Of a stretch of DNA of 64,000 nt, positions 8,230 through 16,468 are shown one piece after another. The first letter of the stretch is position 1. Each line of letters starts with the position of its first letter. The notes beneath the pieces are model-generated. The model ran no database searches, had not been told where the DNA came from, and was given only the letters and a program-made list of their open reading frames with translations. The translations under genes and the position numbers were made by a program. The DNA comes from Cryobacterium glaciale (GTDB lineage: Bacteria > Actinomycetota > Actinomycetes > Actinomycetales > Microbacteriaceae), in contig NZ_SOEY01000002.1 in NCBI RefSeq assembly GCF_004402535.1, positions 148,883 to 212,882 of the forward strand, given 5' to 3'.

Positions 8230-10135
8230 AGAGCACGGGGCTCGCCGTGATCTGGCGGGCGTAGAGGCTCGCGTAGACGGCGCCGCGGGCGAGCAGTTCG
8301 GTGTGCGTGCCGCGCTCCACGATGCGGCCACCATCGACGACGAAGATCACGTCGGCGTCGACGATCGTCGACAGGCGGTGGGCGATCGCGATGGTGGTGC
8401 GGCCGTGGCTGGCGGTCTCGAGCGCGGCCTGCACCACACCCTCGGAGATGGAGTCGAGCGCGCTCGTGGCCTCATCGAGGATGAGCACCGGCGGGTCCTT
8501 GAGCAGCACCCTGGCGATGGCAATGCGCTGCTTCTCGCCACCAGAGAGCCGGTAACCGCGCTCCCCCACCATCGTGTCGTACTTCCCGGGGAACGAGTCG
8601 ATCGTGTCGTGGATGTTGGCGGCGCGCGCGGCAGCGACCAGTTCGGCATCCGTTGCTTCGGGTTTGGCGTAGCGCAGATTCTCGGCGATCGTCGCGTGGA
8701 ACAGGTAGGTCTCCTGGCTCACGATACCGATGTGCGACACCAGCGACTCCTGCTGCAGGTCGCGCACGTCGAGGCCGGAGAACAGTACCCGGCCGTCCGA
8801 GGCCTCGTAGAAGCGCGGAATCAGGTACGACACGGTGGTCTTGCCGGCACCCGACGGGCCGACGAAGGCGGCAAACTGGCCCGGCTCGATCACGAGCGAC
8901 ACATCGTCGAGGGTCGGGCGGGCGTCACCGCCGGCATCCGGATAGTTGAAGCGCACGTGGTCGAACTCGACCCGGCCTTTAGCGGAGCCGGCCGACGGCA
9001 CCAGCGCAGCGCCGGGCTTGTCGCTGATCGCCGGCTTCAGGTCGAGGTATTCGAAAATGCGCGCAAACAACGCTGACGAGGTTTGCAGATCGAGCGCGAC
9101 GCGCATGAGGCCGAGCAGCGGAAAGATCAGCCGCGCCTGCACGGTTGTGAAAGCCACGATCGTGCCGGGCGTGATGTCGGTCGTGCCGTTGAACACGAGC
9201 GCCCCCGCCACGAGGTACACGATCGCCGGAATCGCCGACAGGAACACGCTCACCGTGGCAAAGAACCACTGGCCGCTCATCTGCTGGCTCACCTGCAGCC
9301 GCACCTGGTTACGGTTCTCCTCGGCGTACCGGTCGATCTCGTTCTGCTGCCGGGTGAAGCTCTTCGACAGCAGAATGCCCGAGACGCTCAGGGTCTCCTG
9401 CGTGATCGCGGTCATGTCCGACAACGATTCCTGGGTCTTGCCGGCGATGCGCGCCCGCACCTGACCGACGCGGCGCTGCGCGAAGACCAAAATGGGCATG
9501 AGCACGACGGCCACGATGGTCAGCTGCCAATTCAACAACAACATGGCCACGAAGGCGGCGATCACGGTGACGGTATTGCCGAGGATGCTCGAAATCGTGT
9601 TGGTTAGTACCGTCGCCACACCGCCGACGTCGTTTTGCAGCCGCGACTGGATCACGCCGGTCTTGGTTTTGGTGAAGAAGCTCAGCTCCATCGCCTGCAG
9701 GTGGGTGAACAGTCGCACCCGCAGCGCGCCCATGACCTTGTTGCCGACGGTCGCGGTGAGCCAGGTCTGCCAGACGCCGAGCAGCGCGTTGATCAGGAAG
9801 ACTCCGAGCATCATCGCCACCAGCACCCCGAGCACCGAGAGATTGGGGGTGCCTCCGGGCGGAAAGAGTCCGTCGTCGAAGGCGCGCTGGGTGAGCAGCG
9901 GCGGCACCACCGAGAGAGCGGCGCTGACCAGAACGAGCACGACAGTGATGCTGAGGGTCGTGCGATGCGGAGCGAACAGTGCGCCGATGCGGCCCAGCAG
10001 GTGCGGGATGCGCGGGGCGAGCGCGTTCTCGGCGCGCTGCGCTGCGGCATCCGCTCCACTGACGCGCTTGCGCGGGCGCTCTACACCCGCCTGCTGCCGC
10101 GGGCCGTGGCCGGGGGCACCGTGCATTCCACTCAT
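8228..10135 (-). CDS. ABC exporter, fused permease-ATPase
   Basis: 635 residues. The type IV exporter membrane domain (six helices, residues about 55-350) is followed by an ATPase domain with GPSGAGKTT, LSGGEKQRIAIARVL, VLILDEATSALD and the H-loop IAHRLST. It acts as a homodimer or heterodimer half in the cytoplasmic membrane. The substrate is unknown; lipid or drug efflux are the usual roles. The His- and Gly-rich start (MSGMHGAPGHGPRQQ) is soluble. It stands alone, converging on the DUF305 gene. Start codon choice is uncertain (ATG at 10135 or 10126) because no clear ribosome binding site is visible. Confidence 0.9.
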   Translation of the reverse strand: MSGMHGAPGHGPRQQAGVERPRKRVSGADAAAQRAENALAPRIPHLLGRIGALFAPHRTTLSITVVLVLVSAALSVVPPLLTQRAFDDGLFPPGGTPNLSVLGVLVAMMLGVFLINALLGVWQTWLTATVGNKVMGALRVRLFTHLQAMELSFFTKTKTGVIQSRLQNDVGGVATVLTNTISSILGNTVTVIAAFVAMLLLNWQLTIVAVVLMPILVFAQRRVGQVRARIAGKTQESLSDMTAITQETLSVSGILLSKSFTRQQNEIDRYAEENRNQVRLQVSQQMSGQWFFATVSVFLSAIPAIVYLVAGALVFNGTTDITPGTIVAFTTVQARLIFPLLGLMRVALDLQTSSALFARIFEYLDLKPAISDKPGAALVPSAGSAKGRVEFDHVRFNYPDAGGDARPTLDDVSLVIEPGQFAAFVGPSGAGKTTVSYLIPRFYEASDGRVLFSGLDVRDLQQESLVSHIGIVSQETYLFHATIAENLRYAKPEATDAELVAAARAANIHDTIDSFPGKYDTMVGERGYRLSGGEKQRIAIARVLLKDPPVLILDEATSALDSISEGVVQAALETASHGRTTIAIAHRLSTIVDADVIFVVDGGRIVERGTHTELLARGAVYASLYARQITASPVL

Positions 10136-10225
10136 GCATTTACTCTAAACGTCAGCACCGACCGCCCAGAACGGATGCCTGCGGCCGGGCCGGCCGCGGG
10201 CATCCGCTGCGCGCAGAACTGGCAG

Positions 10226-11194
10226 CTACCCTTTGGTGGCACCGGCAAGCAGGCCGCGCACAAAGTATCGCTGCAGAGCGAGGAACACGATCACCGGAAC
10301 GATGATGGAGAGGAACGCAGCCGCTGTGAGCAGGTACCAGTCCTGGCCGCGCGTACCGGAAAGGTCGGCCAGCAGTTTCGTCATGGGCGCGACTGCCCCA
10401 TCAGCGAAGATCAGCGCGACGAGGAGGTCGTTCCACACCCAGATGAACTGGAAGATGGCGATCGACGCGATGGCCGGCATGTTCAGCGGCAACACAATCC
10501 GGAAGAAGATCTGCGCGTGGCCAGCGCCATCGACTCGAGCCGCCTCGATGACATCGGCCGGAATCTCTGAGACAAAGTTGTGCAGCAGGTAGATGGCCAG
10601 CGGCAGGCCGAACATGGAGTGGGCGATCCACACCTGCGCGTAGCCGCCCGCCGCGAGCGGCTCGACCGAGGGAAATCCGAAGAACTCGCCCTGGGAGAAA
10701 AACAACAGCAGGGGCACGAGGGCCATTTGGATCGGCACGATCTGCAGCGCGAACACGCCGATGAACAAAATGTCCTTGCCGCGAAAGTCGATCCAGGCGA
10801 ACGCGTAGGCCGCCATGCTCGCGATCATCAGCGGTATCAGGGTTGCCGGGAGCGTGATCGCGATCGAGTTGATGAAGGAACCGGCGAGATCGAGCTGGCT
10901 GTTTCCGGCGGCCAGAGCTGCGGTGTAGTTGTCGAGGGTGAGGCCGGGGTTCGAAAAGATTGTCCACCACCCGGTAGTGCGCACCTCCTGGGCGGGGCGG
11001 AACGACGAGATGAACAGGCCCAGCGTGGGAATGGTCCAGACCACCGCGATGACCAAAGCCGCAATGGTCGCGCCGCGACTGGTGAGTCGCCGTTTGGCGT
11101 TCTTGGCGACCGAATTCTCGGTGCGGCGTTCTCCTCGACCCAGCCGCCGTTTTGTGGCTGCATCGAGCGGGATTTCTGCGGGTGTGGCCGTCAT
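10226..11194 (-). CDS. alpha-glucoside ABC transporter permease (AglG/MalG-like)
   Basis: 322 residues, six predicted helices. It has the EAA loop typical of MalG-type permeases (EAARVDGAGHAQIFFRIVLPL), which contacts the ATPase. The cytoplasmic N-terminus of about 50 residues is basic. Its start overlaps the stop of the upstream permease (11191-11194, ATGA). It is the last gene of a binding protein-permease-permease operon without its own ATPase, so a shared MsiK/UgpC-type ATPase elsewhere is expected. Confidence 0.9.
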   Translation of the reverse strand: MTATPAEIPLDAATKRRLGRGERRTENSVAKNAKRRLTSRGATIAALVIAVVWTIPTLGLFISSFRPAQEVRTTGWWTIFSNPGLTLDNYTAALAAGNSQLDLAGSFINSIAITLPATLIPLMIASMAAYAFAWIDFRGKDILFIGVFALQIVPIQMALVPLLLFFSQGEFFGFPSVEPLAAGGYAQVWIAHSMFGLPLAIYLLHNFVSEIPADVIEAARVDGAGHAQIFFRIVLPLNMPAIASIAIFQFIWVWNDLLVALIFADGAVAPMTKLLADLSGTRGQDWYLLTAAAFLSIIVPVIVFLALQRYFVRGLLAGATKG

Positions 11195-12324
11195 CGGATT
11201 TCCCTTTGCTTCTTGATCTGGCGGGCGTTGTAGACAACGATCGGCACAACCAGCACGAAGAGGATCACTGCGAATGCGGCCGACCGTCCCAGTTCGAAGT
11301 TCTTAAACTGGGTGTACATCTCATTGGCGACGACGCTGGTGTCATTCGCGCCACCCGTCATGGTTCGAACGATGTCGAAGACTTTGAGCGACACGATGGA
11401 GATCGTTGTGAGAACGACGATCAACGCGCTGCGAATTCCGGGGACCGTGACGTTGGTGAACCGCTGCCACGCGCTGGTACCGTCAAGCTCCGCTGCCTCC
11501 ATTTGCTCCACGGGCACTCCCTTGATCGCTGCCGAGAGCACGACCATGGCGAAACCGGTCTGTGCCCAGATCAGCACGACGATGAGGAAGAACGTATTCC
11601 ACGGCGAAACGGCGATGAAGTCGACGGGCTGGCCACCGAACCAGAGGACGATCTGGTTGAGGAGTCCGATCTGCTCCTGATCGGCCGGGCGGGCCGTGTA
11701 GACGAAGCGCCAGATAATGGAGGCGCCCACGAACGAAATCGCCACGGGCAGAAAGACCAGGGTCTTGAAATACTTCTCGCCTCGACTCTTGTCGATGAAC
11801 ACGGCGTAGGCGAGTCCGGCGATAGTGGAGACGGTGGGAACGATCAGCACCCAGACGATCGTGTTGACGATGATCCGCACGTTGTCCGGCTGGCCGAACA
11901 CCCACACGAAGTTCTCGAAGCCCACGAATCGGTCTCCGCGAGCGCTCATGAACGACTGCACCGTGGTCGAAATGGTGGGAACGATCAGGCCGATGCTCAG
12001 CAGGAGCACGGCCGGAGCAAGAAAGCCCACCAGCTGGAAGAGGTAACCGGGGCCTTTGCGGGAACGGAAGTCCAGCAGGAAAAAGAAACCGCCGAGCACT
12101 CCGGCGCCGGCGATGGCCCACCAGTACGACCCGCCAACGGCCAGGAGGAGCACCGGAGCCGCAACGCAAACCGCCAACCGGATGATCGTATACATCCGCC
12201 CCGCACGCGGTGCGATTTCCACGAAAAAAAGGACCAGTCCGACCACTGCGGCAAAGGCCCCGATAATGATTGGCACCTGCGCCAGCGGCGGCAATTGCGC
12301 CAGCCAGGCAAAGAAATCGGACAT
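11191..12324 (-). CDS. alpha-glucoside ABC transporter permease (AglF/MalF-like)
   Basis: 377 residues. Three extra hydrophobic segments (residues about 15-95) precede the standard MalF-like core that starts near GYLFQLVGFLAPAVLLL. The EAA loop is EQMEAAELDGTSAWQRFTNV. It pairs with the downstream permease, whose start it overlaps by 4 nt. The similarity to AglF, and the operators upstream of the operon, suggest import of alpha-glucosides such as sucrose, maltose or trehalose; the exact sugar is an inference. Confidence 0.88.
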   Translation of the reverse strand: MSDFFAWLAQLPPLAQVPIIIGAFAAVVGLVLFFVEIAPRAGRMYTIIRLAVCVAAPVLLLAVGGSYWWAIAGAGVLGGFFFLLDFRSRKGPGYLFQLVGFLAPAVLLLSIGLIVPTISTTVQSFMSARGDRFVGFENFVWVFGQPDNVRIIVNTIVWVLIVPTVSTIAGLAYAVFIDKSRGEKYFKTLVFLPVAISFVGASIIWRFVYTARPADQEQIGLLNQIVLWFGGQPVDFIAVSPWNTFFLIVVLIWAQTGFAMVVLSAAIKGVPVEQMEAAELDGTSAWQRFTNVTVPGIRSALIVVLTTISIVSLKVFDIVRTMTGGANDTSVVANEMYTQFKNFELGRSAAFAVILFVLVVPIVVYNARQIKKQREIR

Positions 12325-12481
12325 CTGAAACCTTTCGAGTTCAACGGTGGACTCTGGGCGACCGCCCGCTTCTCGGTGACACGGAACGGCTCAACGTCGG
12401 TGATTTGTAGGCACACAGTACACCGGCAAGAGCGTGGGCCGCCCGCATTTTCGTGCGGACGACCCACTCTGGGATATGTGA

Positions 12482-13801
12482 CTATTCCGAGGGCCAGCCG
12501 GCCTCAATGCTGGTCAGCACGTCGGCCGTCGGGGTGCCGTTGATCCAGGACACAATTCCCTTCCAGAAGGTTCCCGCCCCCACCGTTCCAGGCATGAGGT
12601 CCGAACCGTCGAAACGGAAGGTCGTGTCCGGGTCCTGCAGGATCTTGATCGATTCCTGAAGGATCGGACTCGTCGCATTCTCCGGGTCCAGCCCGGAGTT
12701 TGCGCTGAGGACGCCACCGAGGGCGACCCGACTGTTCGCCCATTCCGGGCTCGAGAGGTACGCCTGGACCTTCTGGGTATCGGCGTCATCGGCGAACGCT
12801 CCGACGAACTCGCCGCCACCGGTTACCGCCTGGCCGCCCTCTTCAATCGACGGGGTGACGAAGGCCCACACGTCGGCGTCCGGGCCTACCTCTCCGCCGG
12901 CATCCACGATGAAACCGTCGAAGAAGGACGCCTGGTGATGCAGTGCGCACGTTCCATCAGCGATCGGAGTTGCAACGTCACCGAACGGGATGCTGTTGAT
13001 CGACTTCACGTCGCCAAAGGTGGCGTTCACGTAGGAGGGGTTCAGCAGAATCTCGCCGACAGCGTCAAAGGCCTCCTGGATGCGTGGATCGGTGAAAGGA
13101 ACCTCGTTGGCGACCCACTGGTCATAGACTTCCGGGCCGGCCTGTCGCAGAACGAGGTCTTCGACCCAGTCTGTTCCCGGCCAACCGGTGGCGTCGCCCG
13201 ACGAGAATCCGGCGCACCACGGGGCCGTTCCCGTCTTCTCCTGGATGGTCTTGGTAACCGCGAGGAGCTCGTCCCACGTCTGGGGGACCTCGACACCCCA
13301 CTCGGCGAACTTGGACGGGGAGTACCAGATGAAGCCCTTCAGGCTGGCCATCAGCGGGGCGCCGTAGAACACGTCGTCTACCGTGCCGTAGGCCTTCCAG
13401 TCCGCGGACCAGTATTCATCGACGTTGTCTTCGACGGCCGTGGGGGCTGGCTTGAGAAAGCCTCGGCTGGCCAGGTCGGCAAAGAGGCCCGGCTGCGGGA
13501 TGATTGCCAGGTCGGGGGCGTTTCCACCCTGCGCCCGGATCGCGATCTGCGCCTCGAACTCCTTGGAAGATTCGAACTTGATTTCAATGCCGTTCTCCTC
13601 CTCCCAGGCGGCCCAGGACTCCTCAAGCAGTTCGGCCTCCGTGCCGGAGATTCCGCTGTAGACGCTGACCGACCCATCGCCCGCGGCGCCGGCCTCGGTG
13701 TCGGTGCTACCGGGGCCGCCGGAGCAGCCGGCGAGGGTAATGCCGGCGATCGCCGCGATGGCGATCGGAGTGGTGATACGACGGTGCAGGTAAGACCGCA
13801 T
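12482..13801 (-). CDS. sugar ABC transporter substrate-binding lipoprotein (AglE-like)
   Basis: 439 residues. A lipoprotein signal peptide with lipobox (ITLAGCSG, Cys at 26) is followed by a family 1 solute-binding fold (VSVYSGISGTEAELLEESW, APDLAIIPQPGLFADLA, WKGIVSWING). It would be anchored to the outer leaflet and feed sugar to the permease pair downstream (158-bp gap). GAGGAG precedes the start. A palindrome at 13858-13869 lies 57 bp upstream and is shared with the divergent lacI gene, so repression without sugar is likely. Confidence 0.92.
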   Translation of the reverse strand: MRSYLHRRITTPIAIAAIAGITLAGCSGGPGSTDTEAGAAGDGSVSVYSGISGTEAELLEESWAAWEEENGIEIKFESSKEFEAQIAIRAQGGNAPDLAIIPQPGLFADLASRGFLKPAPTAVEDNVDEYWSADWKAYGTVDDVFYGAPLMASLKGFIWYSPSKFAEWGVEVPQTWDELLAVTKTIQEKTGTAPWCAGFSSGDATGWPGTDWVEDLVLRQAGPEVYDQWVANEVPFTDPRIQEAFDAVGEILLNPSYVNATFGDVKSINSIPFGDVATPIADGTCALHHQASFFDGFIVDAGGEVGPDADVWAFVTPSIEEGGQAVTGGGEFVGAFADDADTQKVQAYLSSPEWANSRVALGGVLSANSGLDPENATSPILQESIKILQDPDTTFRFDGSDLMPGTVGAGTFWKGIVSWINGTPTADVLTSIEAGWPSE

Positions 13802-13857
13802 CTTTTATCTCCTCATTGAGTGTTCGTGATCAGCAGCAGTGGTCCATGCGGAAGTCG

Positions 13858-13869
13858 GGAACCGGTTCC
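13858..13869. promoter_or_regulatory. CCGG-centred LacI operator, transporter side
   Basis: Perfect palindrome GGAACCGGTTCC in the promoter region of the binding-protein gene. It shares its 12-bp core with the 18-bp palindrome at 13999-14016. Confidence 0.75.
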
Positions 13870-13998
13870 AGATCATAAGGTATGACACCCGATTAGGGAA
13901 TGCAAGGCCGAGAATGTAACGGAATGGCAAAGATATGGCCAAACTCTCCGGTGGGTGCAAAACCCTATCGACGATCGCGACCGATAATCAAAAGCTTT

Positions 13999-14016
13999 CA
14001 TGGAACCGGTTCCATG
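13999..14016. promoter_or_regulatory. CCGG-centred LacI operator, regulator side
   Basis: Perfect 18-bp palindrome CATGGAACCGGTTCCATG, 53 bp before the lacI start at 14069. A central CG within an even dyad is typical of LacI-family operators. With 13858-13869 it frames the divergent promoter region, which could allow looping. Confidence 0.8.
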
Positions 14017-14068
14017 CTGGCCCAGTTCGCGCTAGGGTGAGGGCGCAGTCCCCATGGATGGAGGCCGA

Positions 14069-15085
14069 ATGAGTGCAATCGCGGATGTCGCACGCCTCGC
14101 CGGGGTGGCGAAGGCCACGGCCAGCCGCGCGCTGAGCGGTCGCGGCTACGTCTCCACGGAGACCCGAGACAAAGTCATCGCCGCTGCACGCGAAATCGGA
14201 TACGTTGCCTCGCCCAACGCGGCGAGTCTGGTGACCGGACGCACGCAAAGCGTTGGAGTGATCATTCCGTTCATCAGCCGGTGGTTCTTCGGCGAAGTGC
14301 TCGAAAGCCTGGAATTCGCGCTGCTCGAGCAGGGCTACGATATGACCCTGTACAACCTGCCGCCGGCCTCCCCCGAACGGGACCGGGTCTTCGAATTCTT
14401 CCTGGCCCGAAAACGCTTCGACGGCATCATCTCGGTCGGTGTGGCACTGAGCGAGCAGGAAGTAGACCACCTGCACCGACTCGGTCGGCCGCTCGTCGGC
14501 GTCGGCGGTCCCATTCGCGGTGTACCCACGATCGAGATCGACGACGTTGCGGCCGCTCGTCTGGCCACCGAACACCTGCTCAGTCTCGGGCATCGCGACA
14601 TCGTGCATGTCGGAGGCAGCCAGGTCGACGAGATGGACTTTCACGTGCACAGCAATCGCCTGCGCGGTTTCCAGGCGGCAATGCTGGCCGCAGGGCTGTC
14701 GGTGAGCGGATGCTTCTACTCGGCAGAATTCACCATGCCGGGTGGTTACGAGCGCGGGTTGGCCCTTCTCGGAGATCCTCGCCGCCGTCCGACCGCGATC
14801 TTCGCGGCGAGTGATGAGATCGCCTTCGGACTCATCCTGGCCGCCCGCGAGCTGGGCATCCGGGTACCCACCGAGCTGAGCGTGATTGGCATCGACGGCC
14901 ATCCGCACGCCGAGATGTTTCGCCTCACCACCCTCGCGCAGCATCCGCGCGCCCAGGGTGAACTCGCCGTGCGCACCCTCGTCGCCGAACTCGCGTCCCG
15001 CAGCGGCACGGGAGAATCAACGGTGCTGCCGACCAGCCTGATCATTCGTTCGAGCACGAGTGCCCCGCGGGTCCGGGGCACCTGA
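14069..15085 (+). CDS. LacI-family regulator of the alpha-glucoside transporter
   Basis: 338 residues. HTH at the extreme N-terminus (AIADVARLAGVAKATASRAL) and the ligand-binding domain (VGVIIPFISRWFFGEVLES ... LSVIGIDGHPHAEMF). GGAGG at 14058-14062 fits the ATG at 14069 rather than the ATG at 14054. It is divergent from the sugar importer and between the two genes lie two copies of the same palindrome, so it very likely represses both itself and the transporter. The inducer is probably the transported sugar. Confidence 0.92.
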   Translation: MSAIADVARLAGVAKATASRALSGRGYVSTETRDKVIAAAREIGYVASPNAASLVTGRTQSVGVIIPFISRWFFGEVLESLEFALLEQGYDMTLYNLPPASPERDRVFEFFLARKRFDGIISVGVALSEQEVDHLHRLGRPLVGVGGPIRGVPTIEIDDVAAARLATEHLLSLGHRDIVHVGGSQVDEMDFHVHSNRLRGFQAAMLAAGLSVSGCFYSAEFTMPGGYERGLALLGDPRRRPTAIFAASDEIAFGLILAARELGIRVPTELSVIGIDGHPHAEMFRLTTLAQHPRAQGELAVRTLVAELASRSGTGESTVLPTSLIIRSSTSAPRVRGT

Positions 15086-15091
15086 CAACAC

Positions 15092-15126
15092 AAAGGGCGC
15101 CGTCTCCTTTCGGAAACGACGCCCTT
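15092..15126. terminator. bidirectional terminator between lacI and rplL
   Basis: Stem AAGGGCG / CGCCCTT with further partial pairing around a short loop, between two convergent genes. The flanks are A-rich on the left and CTT on the right. Confidence 0.6.
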
Positions 15127-15188
15127 GCACCCAACTGGCCCGAAGGCCCGTCGGCTACGCCTCAATCAGATCCCCTTGCGGGGAATGA

Positions 15189-15572
15189 CTACTTGAGGGT
15201 GACGGTTGCGCCGGCCTCTTCGAGGGAAGCCTTGGCCTTCTCGGCAGCGTCCTTGGCAACGCCCTCGAGGACGGCCTTCGGTGCGCCATCGACAACGGCC
15301 TTGGCCTCGCCGAGGCCCAGGCTGGTGAGCTCGCGCACAACCTTGATGACCTGGATCTTCTTGTCGCCGACGGCGTCAAGGATCACGTCGAACGCGGTCT
15401 GCTCTTCGACCTCTTCAGCAGCAGCGGCGGGGCCAGCGGCTCCGGCAGCGGCGACGGGAGCGGCTGCGGTGACCTCGAAGGTCTCCTCGAACGCCTTGAC
15501 GAACTCAGAGAGCTCGATGAGGGTCAGGCCCTTGAACTGCTCAAGCAGGTCTTCAGTGGAAAGCTTTGCCAT
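15189..15572 (-). CDS. rplL: 50S ribosomal protein L7/L12
   Basis: 127 residues. N-terminal dimerisation domain ([21 protein letters not shown]), Ala/Gly-rich hinge ([19 protein letters not shown]) and C-terminal factor-binding domain ([24 protein letters not shown]). It forms the flexible stalk that recruits translation GTPases. It lies 53 bp downstream of rplJ, so both are under the leader upstream of rplJ. Downstream is a terminator and not rpoB. Confidence 0.98.
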   Translation of the reverse strand: MAKLSTEDLLEQFKGLTLIELSEFVKAFEETFEVTAAAPVAAAGAAGPAAAAEEVEEQTAFDVILDAVGDKKIQVIKVVRELTSLGLGEAKAVVDGAPKAVLEGVAKDAAEKAKASLEEAGATVTLK

Positions 15573-15625
15573 GATGTACTCCTAATAGTTTCTAAAAATT
15601 CGTGAACCGTGAACGAGGCAGGTGC

Positions 15626-16141
15626 CTAGTTCGCGGACTCCTGCTTCTCACGCAGCGCGTCGATGGTGCGAACAGCCTTCGACAGCGGTGCCTGGAAGAG
15701 ATAAGCGGCTCCGAACAGCGATGCCTTGAAGGCGCCGGCCAGCTTGGCCAGCAGCACCTCGCGGGACTCGAGGTCGGCAAGCTTGCCAACCTCCGCTGCG
15801 GTGAGCGGGTTACCGTCAAAGTAACCGCCCTTTACCACCAGGAGAGGGTTTGCCTTGGTAAAGGCACGCAGGGTCTTCGCGACGGCGACGGGGTCTCCGT
15901 GTACGAAGGCGATAGCGGACGGACCGACAAGTTCCTCGTCGAACGAGGTGATGCCGGCCTTGTTGGCCGCAATCTTGGTGAGCGTGTTCTTTACCACGGC
16001 GTACGTGGCGTCCTCACTGATGGACTTACGCAGGCTCTTGAGCTGCGCAACAGTGAGACCGCGGTACTCGGTGAGCAGAACGGCGGTCGAGCTTTCGAAT
16101 TTCTCCGTAAGCTCGGCGACCGTTGCTTCCTTGTTCGCCAT
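15626..16141 (-). CDS. rplJ: 50S ribosomal protein L10
   Basis: 171 residues from the ATG at 16141, which has GAGGAG just upstream; a four-codon upstream extension is not supported. The rRNA-binding N-terminal domain ([23 protein letters not shown] in outline) and the C-terminal helix that carries L7/L12 dimers are both present. L10 with L12 autoregulates its own leader in bacteria. It is about 20 kb from rplK-rplA, so the ribosomal cluster is split here. Confidence 0.97.
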   Translation of the reverse strand: MANKEATVAELTEKFESSTAVLLTEYRGLTVAQLKSLRKSISEDATYAVVKNTLTKIAANKAGITSFDEELVGPSAIAFVHGDPVAVAKTLRAFTKANPLLVVKGGYFDGNPLTAAEVGKLADLESREVLLAKLAGAFKASLFGAAYLFQAPLSKAVRTIDALREKQESAN

Positions 16142-16345
16142 GGTGCTCCTCATTAATAATCATGTGCCGGGTAGCCCGGGGCGCAGACATGAAAAAAGCT
16201 CCAGCGCAGGGCGCCGGAGCTTGGGGAACAATCCAAAAGACTGTAACTGAACTTCGAACACCTGCGCGGGCCGTTCACGTGAATGAACCTTCGTCCGCGC
16301 TTCTGTCTCTCGACATAGCGCAGCAACCGGCGGTCTGTGGCTGAG
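16142..16345 (-). promoter_or_regulatory. rplJ-rplL leader region
   Basis: About 200 nt upstream of rplJ containing the terminator hairpin at 16192-16222. Position and structure fit an L10 leader where L10-L12 binding sets read-through. I could not confirm the L10 kink-turn site by eye. Its far end borders the divergent MFS promoter. Confidence 0.6.
16192..16222 (-). terminator. attenuator-like terminator in the rplJ leader
   Basis: On the minus strand, AAGCTCC and GGAGCTT form the base of a GC-rich hairpin followed directly by six T residues. It ends 51 nt before the rplJ start, so it is upstream of the gene it would terminate. This is the geometry of a transcription attenuator. Confidence 0.8.
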
Positions 16346-16409
16346 GTTCACTGTACGGCACGGGTCGGGCGCGTGCAAATCGGGGGCGGTGGCATCCGCT
16401 GGAAAGATG

Positions 16410-16453
16410 ATTGACATCCATCAACTACTTATATATCGTTGATAGTTGTCAAT
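16410..16453. promoter_or_regulatory. MarR operator overlapping the MFS promoter
   Basis: ATTGACA-N3-ATCAAC at 16410-16425 is matched by GTTGAT-N3-TGTCAAT at 16438-16453, an inverted repeat around an AT-rich centre. The left arm contains a consensus -35 (TTGACA, 16411-16416) and the centre TATAT can serve as -10. A repressor bound here would block polymerase. Confidence 0.75.
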
Positions 16454-16468
16454 CATTTGAGGAGTCGC

